Part shown: in pieces, positions 13,919 through 26,600 of the stretch
Position numbering within the stretch: the first letter of the stretch is position 1
How the letters are laid out: every line of letters begins with the position of its first letter
Source of the DNA: Cadophora sp. MPI-SDFR-AT-0126
Taxonomy: Eukaryota; Ascomycota; Leotiomycetes; Helotiales; Ploettnerulaceae
Direction of reading: 5' to 3'
Assembly: GCA_020747065.1 (NCBI GenBank)
Contig: JAGMVK010000005.1
Span: forward strand, 2,170,001 to 2,234,000
DNA: 64,000 nt
Position numbers and translations under genes: made by a program
Notes under the pieces: generated by a model
What the model saw: only the letters and a program-made list of their open reading frames with translations
Told to the model about the DNA's origin: nothing
Databases searched by the model: none

Positions 13919-13976
13919 AGCCACATGCGCTCTCGAGCACGAGCGTAAACTAGCTGCGTACGTGGCTATTTTTGGA
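13919..13976. other. Possible RNA hairpin in the leader of the miniature element
   Basis: GCCACATGCGC and, about 35 bases later, GCGTACGTGGC can pair over 11 positions with two A/G mismatches or wobbles. It sits directly after the left terminal repeat, where priming or packaging structures of LTR elements lie. I see no TGG-type primer-binding site. The function is unknown. Confidence 0.35.
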
Positions 13977-14132
13977 GCTTTATAATACCCGTTGATTAGC
14001 CTATCGTCGCTTAACCACAGCGAATAGGAGCTCGCGCCTTTGTCAGCGGGGCTAGGGCCACTCGTCGGACGGATTAGCTCGATTCTCTAAAGACAGGGAT
14101 CGGAGCTATGTTTATCCGCTCCCTGGGGGGTG

Positions 14133-14210
14133 TGTCGTACAAGAATCGAGGGTAGAAGCTATATAGCCTATTACGCAGTTTGCCACTGCGGTATCGCTTT
14201 TGGCGCGATA
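14133..14210. repeat. Right 78-bp LTR of the miniature element
   Basis: Partner of 13835-13912, preceded by GGGGGG. Confidence 0.9.
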
Positions 14211-16335
14211 CTTCCTAAATTCCAGGACCTCCTTAGTTCTAATCTAAATCTAATTTAGTTCCCTTAGTATATACTAAGTAAGCCTTAAAAGAATCATTAA
14301 TTACCTTTATACCTTCTACTTTACGCTTAGTAAAGTACTTTACTTTTAACGCTCTCTACTCCTTATTAGAATAATAGCTACTATAGTAATCTATCTTCTT
14401 ATAGATAATACACCCTATATAACCTAGTTTAAGCTAGAATTTAGTTCCACGTTTATTACCTACTGAAAACTTTATCCTCCGATCTGAATAAAGGGCTCTT
14501 CTATTCGCTACGTAGGAATAATAGTAATTCGGCCTTAACTTAGTGTATTTTCCTACTCGTAGTCTCGACTTATAGGTTATTTCCACGCTTAAAGCTATAT
14601 AAAGGCGATCTATTAATATAGGGAATATAAGTAGTACTTGAAATAATACTATCTTAAAGAACAGGTTTCTAGATACTCCTTATATAAGCTTATTACGTAA
14701 TATCTTATTATTTTATATATTATTATTTTTAAAGCTAAGTTAGATACTTTATAGTTCTTTAGTGAAGCTCTTTAACTAAGCCAAAATTAGCCTTCCTTTC
14801 TAGTAAGACTTAGCTTAAAATAACAAGAAAGTTAGGCTAAACTAGTAGCTAAGGAATTAGTTAGCTCTTTCCTTTATCTCAAAATTAATACGTATTACTT
14901 TAATAAGATTATTAAATTTATACCTCTTATTCTATAAGTACTAATAATAGTACGAACTTACTTTATCCCAAAGTATCGTCGGAAATACTTAATACTAAAT
15001 ATTATAGTTAACGCTAGCTTTCTAGTAGAAGTCAGTAAAAATATATAGTTTCTTATCTAAGTAGTCTTTAGACTTACTATACTAAAGCTCTTTTATATAT
15101 ATCTTACTAAGGCTTACTAAGGACTTCGATTAGCCTTATGTTAATATATCCTAGATATACTAGGATAGTTATATCTACTCTATATATAGTCTATTAAGTC
15201 TAGGTCCCGTAAATAGAGGTAAAGACCTATCCCGCAGGTATATATCCGGGGCTAGTACTAGATTTAGTAATAGATTCTCGTTTAGTCTTCATATTAGTAC
15301 TATATTTAGGGGTCTTCTCCTAGGGGTAAATAAGAACTCCCTCTTTATATAAACTAGTAGTATTACATTATATAAATTATCATCTAGAATAGTAAGTTTT
15401 ATATAAGTAAGGGTAGTAAAATTATCTGAGCTCTAAGATACCTTAGCCCTTAGGAAATTACTTCTCAACTAAATACGTTAGCGCGTCCCTTCTTCCTCCT
15501 CTAGAGGAGTTAATTTAATAGAATTAATCACTACTATTAGTTTATTACGTTAATATAATAGAGGTACTCTCTAGTAAAGTATTTAGGTAGTTAAGGTTAT
15601 TACTTAGTAAGTACTCTGAATCTAATTTAGTACTATCTTAGAAGTGTTCTAAATCTATAACTTTAACTAATTCTTTAGCTAAATATTATCTTTAGCTCGT
15701 ACTATCTAAGCTAACGTAATAAATACTAGTACTTTATCCTATTATATATAAATACTATTAACTCGTAATATATCTTATAGTATAATTCGCTCTGATTTCC
15801 TTATCCGGGAAAAATAGAAAGGAGACTAATTTCCGAAGTACTCCTAGTAATCTTAGAAAAGGAACTCGCCCTTCTTACTACTATTACAGAAGAGCTTCCG
15901 AAACTCCTACGAAAGCTTTATTAAATCCTCTAGTAGTTCCTCTACTAGCTTTAGCCTTATCTACACTACTTCCGCCGCTTCCTCTTTCTCCTCTACTCTT
16001 TCCTCCTAGTCCGAAACAGCTAATATTTCTTCAGCTATAGTTCGTATCTAAATTAGTAGTCTTCCGAATATAGTGTTATTTACTTAAAAGCTCTTTAGCT
16101 AGAGTTAAGTAATTAACTTAACAATTATTGAAGAGGAATCGCTACTATTATTATATATATAAGTATATAAGATTTATAGTCTAAACGTAATACTTATCCC
16201 TTACTCCTAAATCGCTACTTATTAATTCAGTTTCAAAGAGTTACCTATTAAGTATAGCTAAGTACTTAACGTTAAAGTCGCCGCTTTTCTTACTATAACT
16301 TATCTACTCTATAGTACGTGTTAACTACTAATCAG

Positions 16336-16550
16336 TATTAGTTTAATACTGAATATAAGCTAAGAATTAAACGTAAATATCATGTATATATATATTAAGC
16401 TTAATAGTATAGAAAATCTATATATTTCTAAGAGGGGGCGGGAGATACCAGACTATATACTGCCTCTGAAACGCCACTGAATCGCCTCTACAAGTGGTCC
16501 TACCCTCTATTCTAGCTGAGACATGTCCTGTATAGGCCTGTGGACCAACA
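16336..16550. repeat. Right LTR of copia copy A
   Basis: 215 bp, ending GGACCAACA and followed by the target duplication AGTTT. It aligns with 36206-36422. Confidence 0.92.
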
Positions 16551-16555
16551 AGTTT

Positions 16556-17104
16556 ATAACTAATTATATCTTAAACTTAGTAATAAAGTTCTTAATAATA
16601 TAAATAATTTATAAAAAGTATAAAGAAATATGTTATATAGAGTAGAGTAGGTAATATAAGTTTACTAAGTCTACGAGTTTATTAAAAGAGAGAGATATAA
16701 GAAAATTAATTTAAGTAAGTATTACTCTTTATAAAAAAGAGCTAGAAGATAATTATATAAAGAAATAATTACTAAGTATATATTAATATTAAAAGCTTCT
16801 TGAATACTATATATTCTTTATATAATAATCTAAACTTTTATATTAATTAATTAATATATTAAATTTATTATATATAAAATTTATTGTAGACTAATATCGT
16901 AGTATAGAGAAGTCGAAGATTAAGAGTAGTTCTTATTCTATACATATAATCCCTTACGCCGATATTATAGCTTCTTACGCTATATCTTCTATATATATAT
17001 ATATATATATACTTCTTCTTTGATCTCCTTAATAGGCTAAAGTTTAATTCTTTCTTGAATATAACCTTTAATTAAGAATCTCTAAAGCTTTGCCTATTAT
17101 AATA
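16556..17104. repeat. AT-rich DNA with the left part of an old repeat, split by the 12-kb Gypsy
   Basis: About 16885-17100 matches about 37450-37640 in order, with many transitions. If 17105-36751 is removed, the sequence CTCTATCTTA at 36755-36764 joins to it as it does in the 37.6-kb copy. This supports an old repeat, perhaps an LTR, that was cut by the later Gypsy insertion. A short AT microsatellite lies near 16990-17010. No gene is seen. Confidence 0.5.
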
Positions 17105-17376
17105 TGGAGGGGAGGACCCTAATCCTCTATATAACAAGAGGGTAGCAAATGTAAGGTACATAAGGTGTAAGGTTCAAGAAATAACAGATAGACGAAATCA
17201 AAAAATATCATATATCTAAAGAGTACGAATTGTTAATTAGAGAAAGAAGTGTAAATCCTATTAGAAGGAAAAGTGCTATTATTAATAATAAGATCTCTTA
17301 AAGAAGGTCTTAACTTAAGTATAATGCGGAGTGTATAAGTTAGGTGATAAAAGTTTTACTGAGCTAATCCTTACTA
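17105..17376. repeat. Left (3') LTR of Gypsy C
   Basis: 272 bp, starting TGGAGGGGAGGACCC (originally TGTAG-like) and ending TTACTA. Aligns with 36473-36746. Confidence 0.9.
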
Positions 17377-20300
17377 TATACGTCCCCCCTTTTAAAAACT
17401 CGCCCCCGAGTATTATAGTAAACGAATATAGTAGAGCTAGGCTATTTCTAAAAGTATTAAATCTCCAGAGGTAAAAGTAGAGGTCTGCAGTGTAGAAGTA
17501 ATATTAAAGTTATATAAGGCTTGAACTATTATTAGTTTTAGTAAAATCGTAAATAAAGGTTTACTTAGCTTACTTCTATAAGGTTATCCCCTACTATAAT
17601 ACCTCTATCTTCTCCCTTAACCTTTATAACTATAATACCTCTACTACCTCCTTCCTTCTCTCTACTTAATAAGCTCTATAACCCTTTTTAAAGCTACGTA
17701 AGAAGCTTCTTCGTTTTTCCTAACTACTATACGTGTTCCCCTAGTAACGAAGACTAAGTTACAGCTACTTTTCCCCTCTAAGAGCTTACTTCTAAGAGTA
17801 AATAACCTTTAAGAAAGTTATAGGAGTAGCGCTACTCTCTCTCTAACTAAAGTAAGTATAGAGCTTCGTTACTCTTCTATTCTAATCTCTCTCCTTCTAA
17901 TCTTATAACCTTAAGATTAGGCTTAAGATTAAGACTAACAATCTCCAGTACTTAACTTAAGCTAAGCGGCTCTAAGCTCTTTAACTTTTATTAACTACAC
18001 TTCCCTCTCTTTATATAGCTCTCGTATACCTGAACCTCATACCGGAGCCTTAACCTATAAGCTTTAGAACGCAGATCTTTAAGTTAAAGACGCTATTTTC
18101 TCTAATTAAGCTGAGTTAATCTCTTCACCTTTATTTCCCTTCTATTAATTACCTTGCGCACGGACTAGATCTCTATACTAACTTATACTGATTTTCTATA
18201 GAGGTTTCTACTTCTTTAATAAGCTTAGTGACGTCAGAGCTTCTCTAAGTAAGGTTTCCTTTTTCTACGTTATGTCTTTAGCTATACTATTATTTTTCTA
18301 GGCTCAGACTTTAACTACCTTACCCTGTAATAGTCTCTTACTTTACTATAATAAATATCTCTTAGGGAAAGGGCTCTCTAAGTTACTTAGTAAGTCTCTA
18401 TCCTCCCTTCTTTCTGAAACGCGTTAATTCTAGTGATATCTTTATAGGTTCTGCTATATAACCTTCGATCTAAAGCGCCTAAGTATATAGCTGCTAACTC
18501 TACTTTATATAGCTAAGTTCCCTCTCCTAACTCCCCTGCTCTTTACTCCCTTATTAAGTTGATATTACTACTAACCTCCTAGTACTAGTAACTAGGACAT
18601 ATCTAACTTAGCGACTCCCCTTTTATACCTAGTAACAGTCTCTTACCTCGCTATTACGGATATACGCTTTAGGTGTATATATACCTATAGGGTTAGAGGT
18701 CTAGGTAGCTAGTAGAAAGGCTAATATATTAGAGAAAGCGAGGACTATTAGATTCTTACTAAGGTAATAGGAGTTACTAAGGCTATCTTTACTATTAAGT
18801 GTCTTCTCTTAGTTCTGAGGCTTTCTTACTAGGATATAAGACTTATTAAGTCGCTGGAGGAGTTTACTAATATCTTAGAGAGTAAGGACTATCACGAAGA
18901 CTTAAGAGTAATAGGGGTTACTCTTATTTCTAAATACTATTAAAGCTTCTCCTTAATTAATATCTAGCTATAGCGATTTCCGTTTAATATAGAGGCTATC
19001 TACTATAAAGGGTATCCGCTAGAAGCAGGCCTGACTCCCCTATCTTCAGAGTATAAGTATAGTATACTAGAAGGTAATAGCTATTATAGGTTCATTTGCT
19101 TTTTAGTCTAGTAATAGTCTTAAGTATATTCGATAGCTCCTAGAAGATATATAGGTCTATTACTAACTCTATTATCTTAAGGGCTAGCTAATTAGAGCTT
19201 TTAATTTAGGTTACTTACTTTAGTAAAGGCACTTTAAGTATATTACGTAGGCTCGCGGATTCTGACTTTATTATACTATATCTGCACTTCTTACGTTAAT
19301 ACTCTTATTAGTACTTAGGCTGTAGTAGACCTTATGAGCTACATTCTTTTTATTCGCTCCTTTTTTAGAGAGTGAAGATAATATAGATAAGGGCCTAGAC
19401 TTAGTAGGCGTAACTAAGGTTAAGCTAATCTAAAGATAGACTAACACTTCTTCCTTTAGTGAAGTTACTTTATTAAAGGTTATTAGCTAATAGTATATTT
19501 AGGCTTTTAATACGTGAGGAACTCTAACCCTTAGGTGATTCTAAGGCGTAGAGATATTAGCTCTATAGGGATAAGCTAGAGAGCTTCTGTCTTTAATAAG
19601 ACTTTAATTAGTAAGTACTGTATTTCTTTAGAAGCTATAGTAATAACTTAATCAGTAGGAAACTACTAGAATAGTAGATAGCGTAAGTAGTTCTAAGTCT
19701 AAGGTAACTAGAATTTCTCTAGTTCTATATACGCTTTATAAGGGAAAAGGTTCTATAGAGCTAGTAGAACCGGGGTTTTCATTACTTTCCGCTAGTAGAT
19801 ATCCTTCTTTAAGTTACTCCTAATAATAGATCAGAGATCTTTATTACTAGGTAAAGCTTCTTTATTATTAGTATTATTAGTATTAGTAATATTTACTTTA
19901 AGGGATATCTTTTACTTATAGTCTTAGGGAAATCCTTTATTTTTACTAGCTATTCTTCTAGGGGCTTCTATAGATAAGGGATTTAGTAGGTTATCTTAGG
20001 AAAGTAGCGCTTAAATAAGAGGTACTTTATATCAACTTTTATATATAGGGGACAGACTTTTCACTGCTTACTTCTAGAGTATACGCTTAAAGCTATTATA
20101 GTCGGTTATTAGGACGCATAAATTAGGCCTATCTTACCTTCTTATTTAATAAGTAGCTTATTATTAACTCCGCGAAAGGTACTAGTGATAATAGAGAGCT
20201 CCATAGTTCATGTTATATACTTAAGGGAGTTATTAGCGCTAACGTAAGTGACGTTTAGCCTTATATTAAATAGTCACTTTATAGGGCTAGATTATACTCT

Positions 20301-22200
20301 GATGTTTTAAGGGCGTTTAGGCTCTACTTCTTACTAGCCTTTTATATCTTAGTAGTTTACACGCTCTTTAGGTACTTATAGGCAGTGCTACAGCGAATTA
20401 AAGCTACCTTAAAAGGTACTAGTGGAGATAAGTACTAGTAGTACTAGCGGTTATTTTCCTGTTTTAAAGAGTTAGTATCCTTGCTATTAGAGGTACTATT
20501 CTAAGGTTAACTACGCTGAGACTACCTTATATTAGTCTTATTAGCTTTATAAGATCTCTAGGATTCTGATAATAATTCTATTATTTTATTTAATTTAAAT
20601 AGTAAGTGTATCAGAAGTATCTATACTAGAATTACTATCGTTATTATTAAAGTATTATTAGCAGGGGTTTTTCAGGCTTAATTCAGTACTAACCTCTCTT
20701 TCTTAGTTACTAAGGTAAGTGATAGATTCAGTGTCTTTAGTGCTATAAATAAACTTTTTTCGTATATGAAATAGTTTTAGTATACTTCTAGCGAAGGTTA
20801 ATTAGAGCTAAGGGCTATTAGGTCTTAGCTCTTTAAGCTTATAATAATCCTTTTCAGTATTAGCTTATACTATCTTATATAGCCTTAACTACTTGAAATC
20901 TAAAGCTCTTTATATTAACTTATTAATTTCCCTTACTAAATCGTATTAAAGGATTATATCTTTAACTTGAAATAGTCTTTATTAAATATTATACTTATTA
21001 TCGAAAGTGTCTTAACCCTCTTATTTATAGCGGCTTTTACGTAGTATTACTTCGTTAATATTTTCTTATCGTATTTAAAACTGAATCGCCCTAAGTTATA
21101 ATAACTTTAATTAATTAGTAACTTCTTCTATAAATAGGGTTCTCTAAGTAGGGTATCGTGTTTCCATAAGGAGGATAAGTTCTCTGCTATAAACTATATA
21201 AAAGGGTATAAAGCTTATAAGTTCGTATACTATTATCTAATCTGTAAATAATACTACTAAAAGGTTTTCGATCTACTAATTTCCTATCTTAGAGAGAGTA
21301 TTTTTAATCGGCCTATAGCCTTATTTAGCTATATTATTCGCTCTTAAGTTATAAGCTAATACTTATATATACTATATCTCTATTCTGTTTAGGAGCTAAA
21401 TTACTTCTCTTATATTCTCTTTACCCCTGTTAACTACTAATCTCTAGAATAGGCTATAGTAGTAAATAATATCTTCCTAAATAAAAGTAGCTATAGCTGC
21501 CGCTGTCTTATATGTGAAAGCCTGTGCCTTAATCTAATTACTTATATTATCCCTAGTAATAACTAAATATTGCTTTCCTTATTATTTAGTTATATAAGTG
21601 ATATCTAGGGCCTACTTCTTTATTAAACCGTTAGAAGCTATAGGGAAAAGAGGTTCTTCTTACTATCTTAGTAATCTTAATTAGTATTCCAGGTAAGTTT
21701 AAATGAAATTCATAGTATTTTTATAGTACTCCTTCTAAAAGTAGCGTGTAGAAATACAGTGATAAGTACTTTCCCTCCCTTTATAACTAAAGTTATTATA
21801 ATAACTTCGAAGAATCCGTGCTTTATCTCGATTAGTATTAATTATAAGCCTGATAAGGGCTCCTTTCATTAGTAGCTTCCAGATTTTCCAGCTATATACT
21901 CTAAAATTTAGAGCTTCTTTCTTAAAGGTATAAAAAGTATTTCAATCTATTCCTTCCGGGGTCTTAAGTGTTATTAAGTATAAGGCGATTTATATAAAGT
22001 GGTCGGAGTATTCGGAAGAAGAAACCGGGAATTCATATTTAGTATTCGATTCTATATCGGAAGTAATACTAGAGCTTTCTGTGAGTTCTTCGCCTTCTCT
22101 AAGTTATTGTACTTATAATTTCATATCTTAAAGAATAGCGTTTCGCTTTATTAACTCCGGGTCTGTTATAACCGCCTCTTCCCTATTATTAAGCTCTATA
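17377..22200. other. 3' part of Gypsy C: probable RNase H/integrase zone plus unexplained region
   Basis: RIP-mutated sequence downstream (minus sense) of the reverse transcriptase. RNase H and integrase are expected in the upper part, but I could not read convincing motifs. In about 18.8-19.1 kb the plus strand shows long stretches between TAG/TAA codons (for example SLEEFTNILESKDYHED and IEAIYYKGYPLEAGL). This hints at a former gene on the strand opposite to pol, but the minus strand is also partly open there. Confidence 0.35.
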
Positions 22201-22679
22201 AAGTAAATCTCATAAGCTCTAAGTTCTAAGAGAATCTAATCTTCGTTATTATTAGAAGTATTATTATTAAAGTCAGTATTATCTGAGTGCTTCGGCCTCC
22301 TAGAGAGAGAGTTTGCTGCAGTATGCGTAGAGCCTTTAACATATCGCACCTTAAAGTCAAAAAGCCTTATCTAGGTGAGCTATCTTATAAGTATAGCCCT
22401 AAGGTAGTTATTAATAGCGCTATTAAGCTATACTACTAGAGTATTAGCGTTAGTTTCCAGGATAAAATATACTCCTATAAGCTAAATCTTTAGCTTTTTT
22501 AGAATATAAAGTACCCTTTTATACTTCCTCTTTATAGCGTTATAGCTATGTTTAGCCTTATTCCAGTATCCGCTTTTATACTAAGCGGGGCGTACTTATT
22601 TATTAATAAGATCTCTTTAGTCTAAGTAGCCTCCCTAGCTAAATCTACTAGAGTCGACTGCTATTACTATTTCTCTAGT

Positions 22680-23690
22680 ATCCTTACTATAGTTGATCTT
22701 ATAAAGTACTAGAGCTATATAAAGAGCGTCTTAAAGTCTCTTTATTACTTTTCCGATAAGCTCTTCGGATTTAAATAGAAAGGAGACTCCCTTTCTTAAG
22801 AGGTTATAGAGGGGTTTAGTAATATATCGAAAGTCTTTAATCTAAATCCGAAAGTAAATAATAAAGCTAAGAAATCCTTTAACCTCGGAGATATTTTTCA
22901 GTTCCTTCTAATTCTATATCTTAATAAGGTATACTACTAAGGGCTCTCTACCCTTTGAATTATAAGCGTAGCTTATAATATCTAATCTATTAAAGTAAAA
23001 CTGAGATTTAGCTCTAATAATCGCTCCAGCTCTCTCGAGTCTTTCTAGAGTCTTATTAAGATTAATAATATACTCTAATATAAATTAGCGAATCCCCGGA
23101 GAAGTATTAACAGTAACTTAATTATAATCTATATATAGGCCTTTAATACCTATATTATTAAGAAATAGTATAGTAATAGTTAGTATAATATCCTTTAAGA
23201 TTCTTAATATTATCTATATAAATTAAGCGACTGAATTAGTATACCCTTAAGGTAAAGTAGTATTTCTAACTAGCCTTATATATAGTATATAGAATACTAT
23301 TATATCTTGACTTAATTAGTAGAGTATTTATTAATTATAGTCGGAATAGAGATTAATAAGACTAGCTATTTAATAACTAGCGAACTCTTCAGAGAACTCA
23401 TCTACTAAAGGAAATAGGTTTATATCTTATTAAGTTACTACGTTTAGTATAGTCGCTGAGTTAATAAGCTTATATTTCCTAGGCTCTTTCTTCTTAACTA
23501 GGAACTAAGTATTTCGATAGGGTCCTTCTAAGAGTTTAAGTACCCTCTTATCTAATCGCTCTTATACTATCTTTATAACTTTAGGCACTAGTACTCTCGA
23601 TAGAGGGAAATTTAGTACTTACTATACTTTATAAGGTATTATTTTAATAATTACTAGAGGGGAAACGTCTTTATAGAACCTTCTATATTT
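22680..23690 (-). pseudogene. Gypsy C reverse transcriptase relic
   Basis: Minus-strand translation, stops included, gives the ordered motifs of a fungal Gypsy reverse transcriptase: VPKVIKIV, EGPYRNT then FLVKKKEPRKYKLIN, LVDEFSEEFA, then GIKGLYIDYN, FILEYIINLNKTLERLERAG, SQFYF, KEVKGFLSFI-like thumb sequence and IKDFRYITKPLYNLLRKG. It belongs to a common fungal Gypsy clade, distinct from the chromovirus at 4489-12514. The many TAG/TAA codons at former Gln and Trp positions are RIP products. Confidence 0.8.
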
Positions 23691-26600
23691 AGGCTATTTA
23701 AATGCTATAGCTCCTTCTCTATTTAGTATTATCTTATTAAAAAGAGCTCTCTTCTCTAGCTATAGTAAGTTACTAATATTAAGTCTTAATAACTTTTCCG
23801 GAGTAAGTCTAGAACCCCGGGGTAAGCTTAAGAACTAAGGTAGTAGAAGGTACTGAAATTTCCTATATTAGACTTATTATATATCTCTTTCTCTTAATCT
23901 TTAGTACTAATCTTCTTTTTTACTAGAGATATTCCTTATTAGATCCGCTTTATTAATTAGCTGAACTTTCTTTACTTTTATCTTATATATTATATTAACT
24001 TAGATCGAACGTACTTATAAAGGCCTTCTATAGTAAGGGTACTTAATATCAAGTTTTCTATAATTTATAGTGAATAAAAATATTAAATCGGGGTTAATAA
24101 CTAGAAAGGGGTCTAATAGAGCTTCTTTAATAATACTTTCTAGTATGAAATTATAAAGAGTAGATTCCGGAATATAAAACTCCTTCTTAAGGAACTTAAT
24201 AGTTATTATAAGCTCTGTTTTAGCTATAGGAAGTAAATTAGTACTTAGCTCAGGGAAGTTAAAGTCAGAGGTAGAAGTCTAAGTATTATCCTCCCCTTTA
24301 AAAAGCTTATCCTTAAGTGTAAGAGAATTAAATTAAGAGTATTTTATTATTCTAACTACTAAGCTCTCTTTATAGTTAACTATTTATTTTCTAAGAACTT
24401 ATCTTAGGTATTATACTTAGTATTCTTATCTTAGTAGACTATTTTAATAGTGTATTACTTTTTTAAGGTTTTAGTGTCTTTAGCTTCTTCTATAGTATTA
24501 TTTATCTTAATAGTAGTAATAAGATAAGAGCGCGAGTCCTATAAGTCAGCGAGTACTTTACTACTATTATAGTTAGAAGGGTATTAAAACGTTAACTTAG
24601 ATTTACGAAAGAATAGAAATCCTAGGATAATTTTAACACTAAGAGTATTTATAATATAGAACCTTATATAGATAATATAATTTCCGATTACTATAGGAAT
24701 ATTATTAGTGAACCTAAGGAATTAAGACTAAGTTCTAGTAATAGTTTTCAGGGCTATATTATAGCTATTAGTGATAGCTAGCTTAAGCTTTACTACTACT
24801 TCTAGTGTTATATAACTAACTTTAGCTCTAATATCTAAAGTAATACGAATATCACTAATTATTATACGTCTAGGTATAGTAACTACTAGTTTAGGTATTA
24901 GAGAGTAGTAAGACTGAGTTCTGTCTAAGCTAGTTTCAATAGAGTTAATACTAAATGCCTTACTATAGTATATACTTACTAAAGTGCCGCCGGCGCTAGC
25001 CTTATAAGTGCCCTATTAGTATAGTGAGAAGGATTGCTAGAGGTTAGTAAGAAAAGTAAGTAAAGGTAGTCTAAGGAAAGGAATAGAGCTGATTAATAAG
25101 AGTAAAACTGAGTGTGAAAAAATAAGAAAGTCAATTAATTTAGTAATTTAGGCCTACTAGCTTTATTAGTAGGTTTTAAACTTTTAAACGCAAAAATACT
25201 ACTTTAAGCCGCTTCCTGCGGTCCTCTATACTTTTTCCTAAAGTAGTGTTTATAGACAGTTCTCTGTCTCTAGAGTAAGTATATTATAAGGGAATACTCT
25301 CTAAAATATAGCTTTCTCCTCTAAGTCGTAACCCCATAACTTAGCTTTCTCTTCCTTATACTTACTAATCTTTATAAAAGGTGACTATAGTATAAGTCTT
25401 TATTAGAGAATATCGTCTGAATCAGTTAAAACCTCTAGTAACTATACTTTAGCTTCTTCCACTTATTACGCCTTTCTATGCCGTTGTATTAATTAATTAA
25501 TAGTTCCGGTAAGAGGGTTTACTACCTTAGGAGAGTTAATTAGCACTATTAACTCTCCTAAAGTGAGATTTCCGGGGATTTCTTTTAAGTTTAATAGCTT
25601 ATCTAGTATATTCTTATACCTATAACTATTCTAAAATAATACTTCGTATATACGGGGGTTCCTTGAACTTACTCTACGTAAGCTATACTTTAGAATTACT
25701 AAAGGAGGGGTTTAAGTAGGCCTTAATTCTTTTACTGTTTTATAAACAGGGGCTAATAGTAAGGAAGGTTTTATAGTAAAGGGAGGTTTACTAAGGCTAA
25801 TCTTTTTAGTATTCTGTTTAAGGATCTCTATTAGTGTTTTACAAGATTCCTTAGGGTTATTAATATCTATAGTACTTAAGAGGCGAGTATCTCCCTAAGC
25901 TTTAGTAAACTATACTTCTTTAGTGATTTCTTTAGGGAATTTCAATTATCTATAAGTAGTATATACTTTAATCTGATCCTAGAGTTTAATTTCTATATTA
26001 TAGAGTTACTTCCGCGAAGTTATAGAGTAAGTCCTAGTCTCTACTAGCTATACTTAGAATTCCTCAGTATCTGAGTCTCCCTTAGTATATATATAAAGGC
26101 TTTGAATTCTTACTAAGGTATTCCTACTATAAACTTAGGCGAGGATATTTAAGGTATTAACTAGTCTTAAGTTAAGTTCAACTTCTAAGCTATCTATAGA
26201 GTTATTATAGGTCGGCTCTCGCGCTAGCGCGGCCTATACCTATAAGTTAAGAAAGTCCTTTTCCGCTTAAGCTCTTCTTACTAGATTAGGACTATATATA
26301 GTATTAAGTACTTTCTTTAGTACCTCTTATCTCCGGGGAATATTACTATTAGGGAATATTATAGGGTACTTTAACTTCCCCTCTTCTTAAGAGCTAATAT
26401 AAATATAGTTATTATTATTAGCTTTATGAATTATCCCTAAACTGATAAATTTCTTGTAGTTATAGTACTAATTTATATATTAGTGGAAAGCTTGAGGTCT
26501 TATTCCCGGAAGGCGCTTATTATAGTACTATTTGCACCCCTTTTTATTATTACTGTAGTAACCGGCGCTACGATTATAGTAACTAGACTTACTAGTGAGC

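Larger units (their letters stand above)
13835..14210. mobile_element. 376-bp miniature LTR retroelement (TRIM-like), not RIP-mutated
   Basis: Two 78-bp direct repeats with no mismatch (13835-13912 and 14133-14210) flank 220 bp of unique sequence, and the whole is bracketed by the 5-bp duplication CTTCC (13830-13834 and 14211-14215). The repeats begin with TG and end in GATA. A run of six G lies just before the right repeat and could serve as polypurine tract. It carries no coding capacity. It is GC-balanced in the middle of a heavily RIP-mutated copia copy, so it either arrived after RIP or escaped it. The form is that of terminal-repeat retrotransposons in miniature, mobilised by another element's proteins. 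A SINE is less likely because of the terminal direct repeats. Confidence 0.85.
2285..16038 (-). pseudogene. RIP-destroyed copia gag-pol of copy A
   Basis: Aligns with the intact polyprotein at 30553-35907. The original start codon corresponds to 16036-16038 (ATG now ATA) and the end to about 2285. The frame is interrupted by the Gypsy insertion (4489-12514), by the mini-LTR element (13835-14210) and by dozens of transition-type stop codons. It cannot be translated as a polyprotein. Confidence 0.85.
531..16550 (-). mobile_element. RIP-mutated Ty1/copia element (copy A), split by two nested insertions
   Basis: The element is flanked by the 5-bp target duplication AGTTT (526-530 and 16551-16555) and bounded by two 215-bp LTRs that align base for base, apart from C-to-T and G-to-A changes, with the LTRs of the intact element at 28749-36422. 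Without its two insertions (Gypsy 4489-12514 and the mini-LTR element 13835-14210, each with one duplicated 5-mer) it is about 7.6 kb, close to the intact copy's 7.67 kb. Gag-pol would read on the minus strand and is destroyed by many stops. This is an old member of the family that later produced the intact copy. Confidence 0.93.

Noticed and set aside
13835..14210. Miniature element as a SINE or tRNA-derived repeat
   Set aside because: No A and B box promoter or poly-A tail is visible, and long terminal direct repeats with a 5-bp duplication point to an LTR element.
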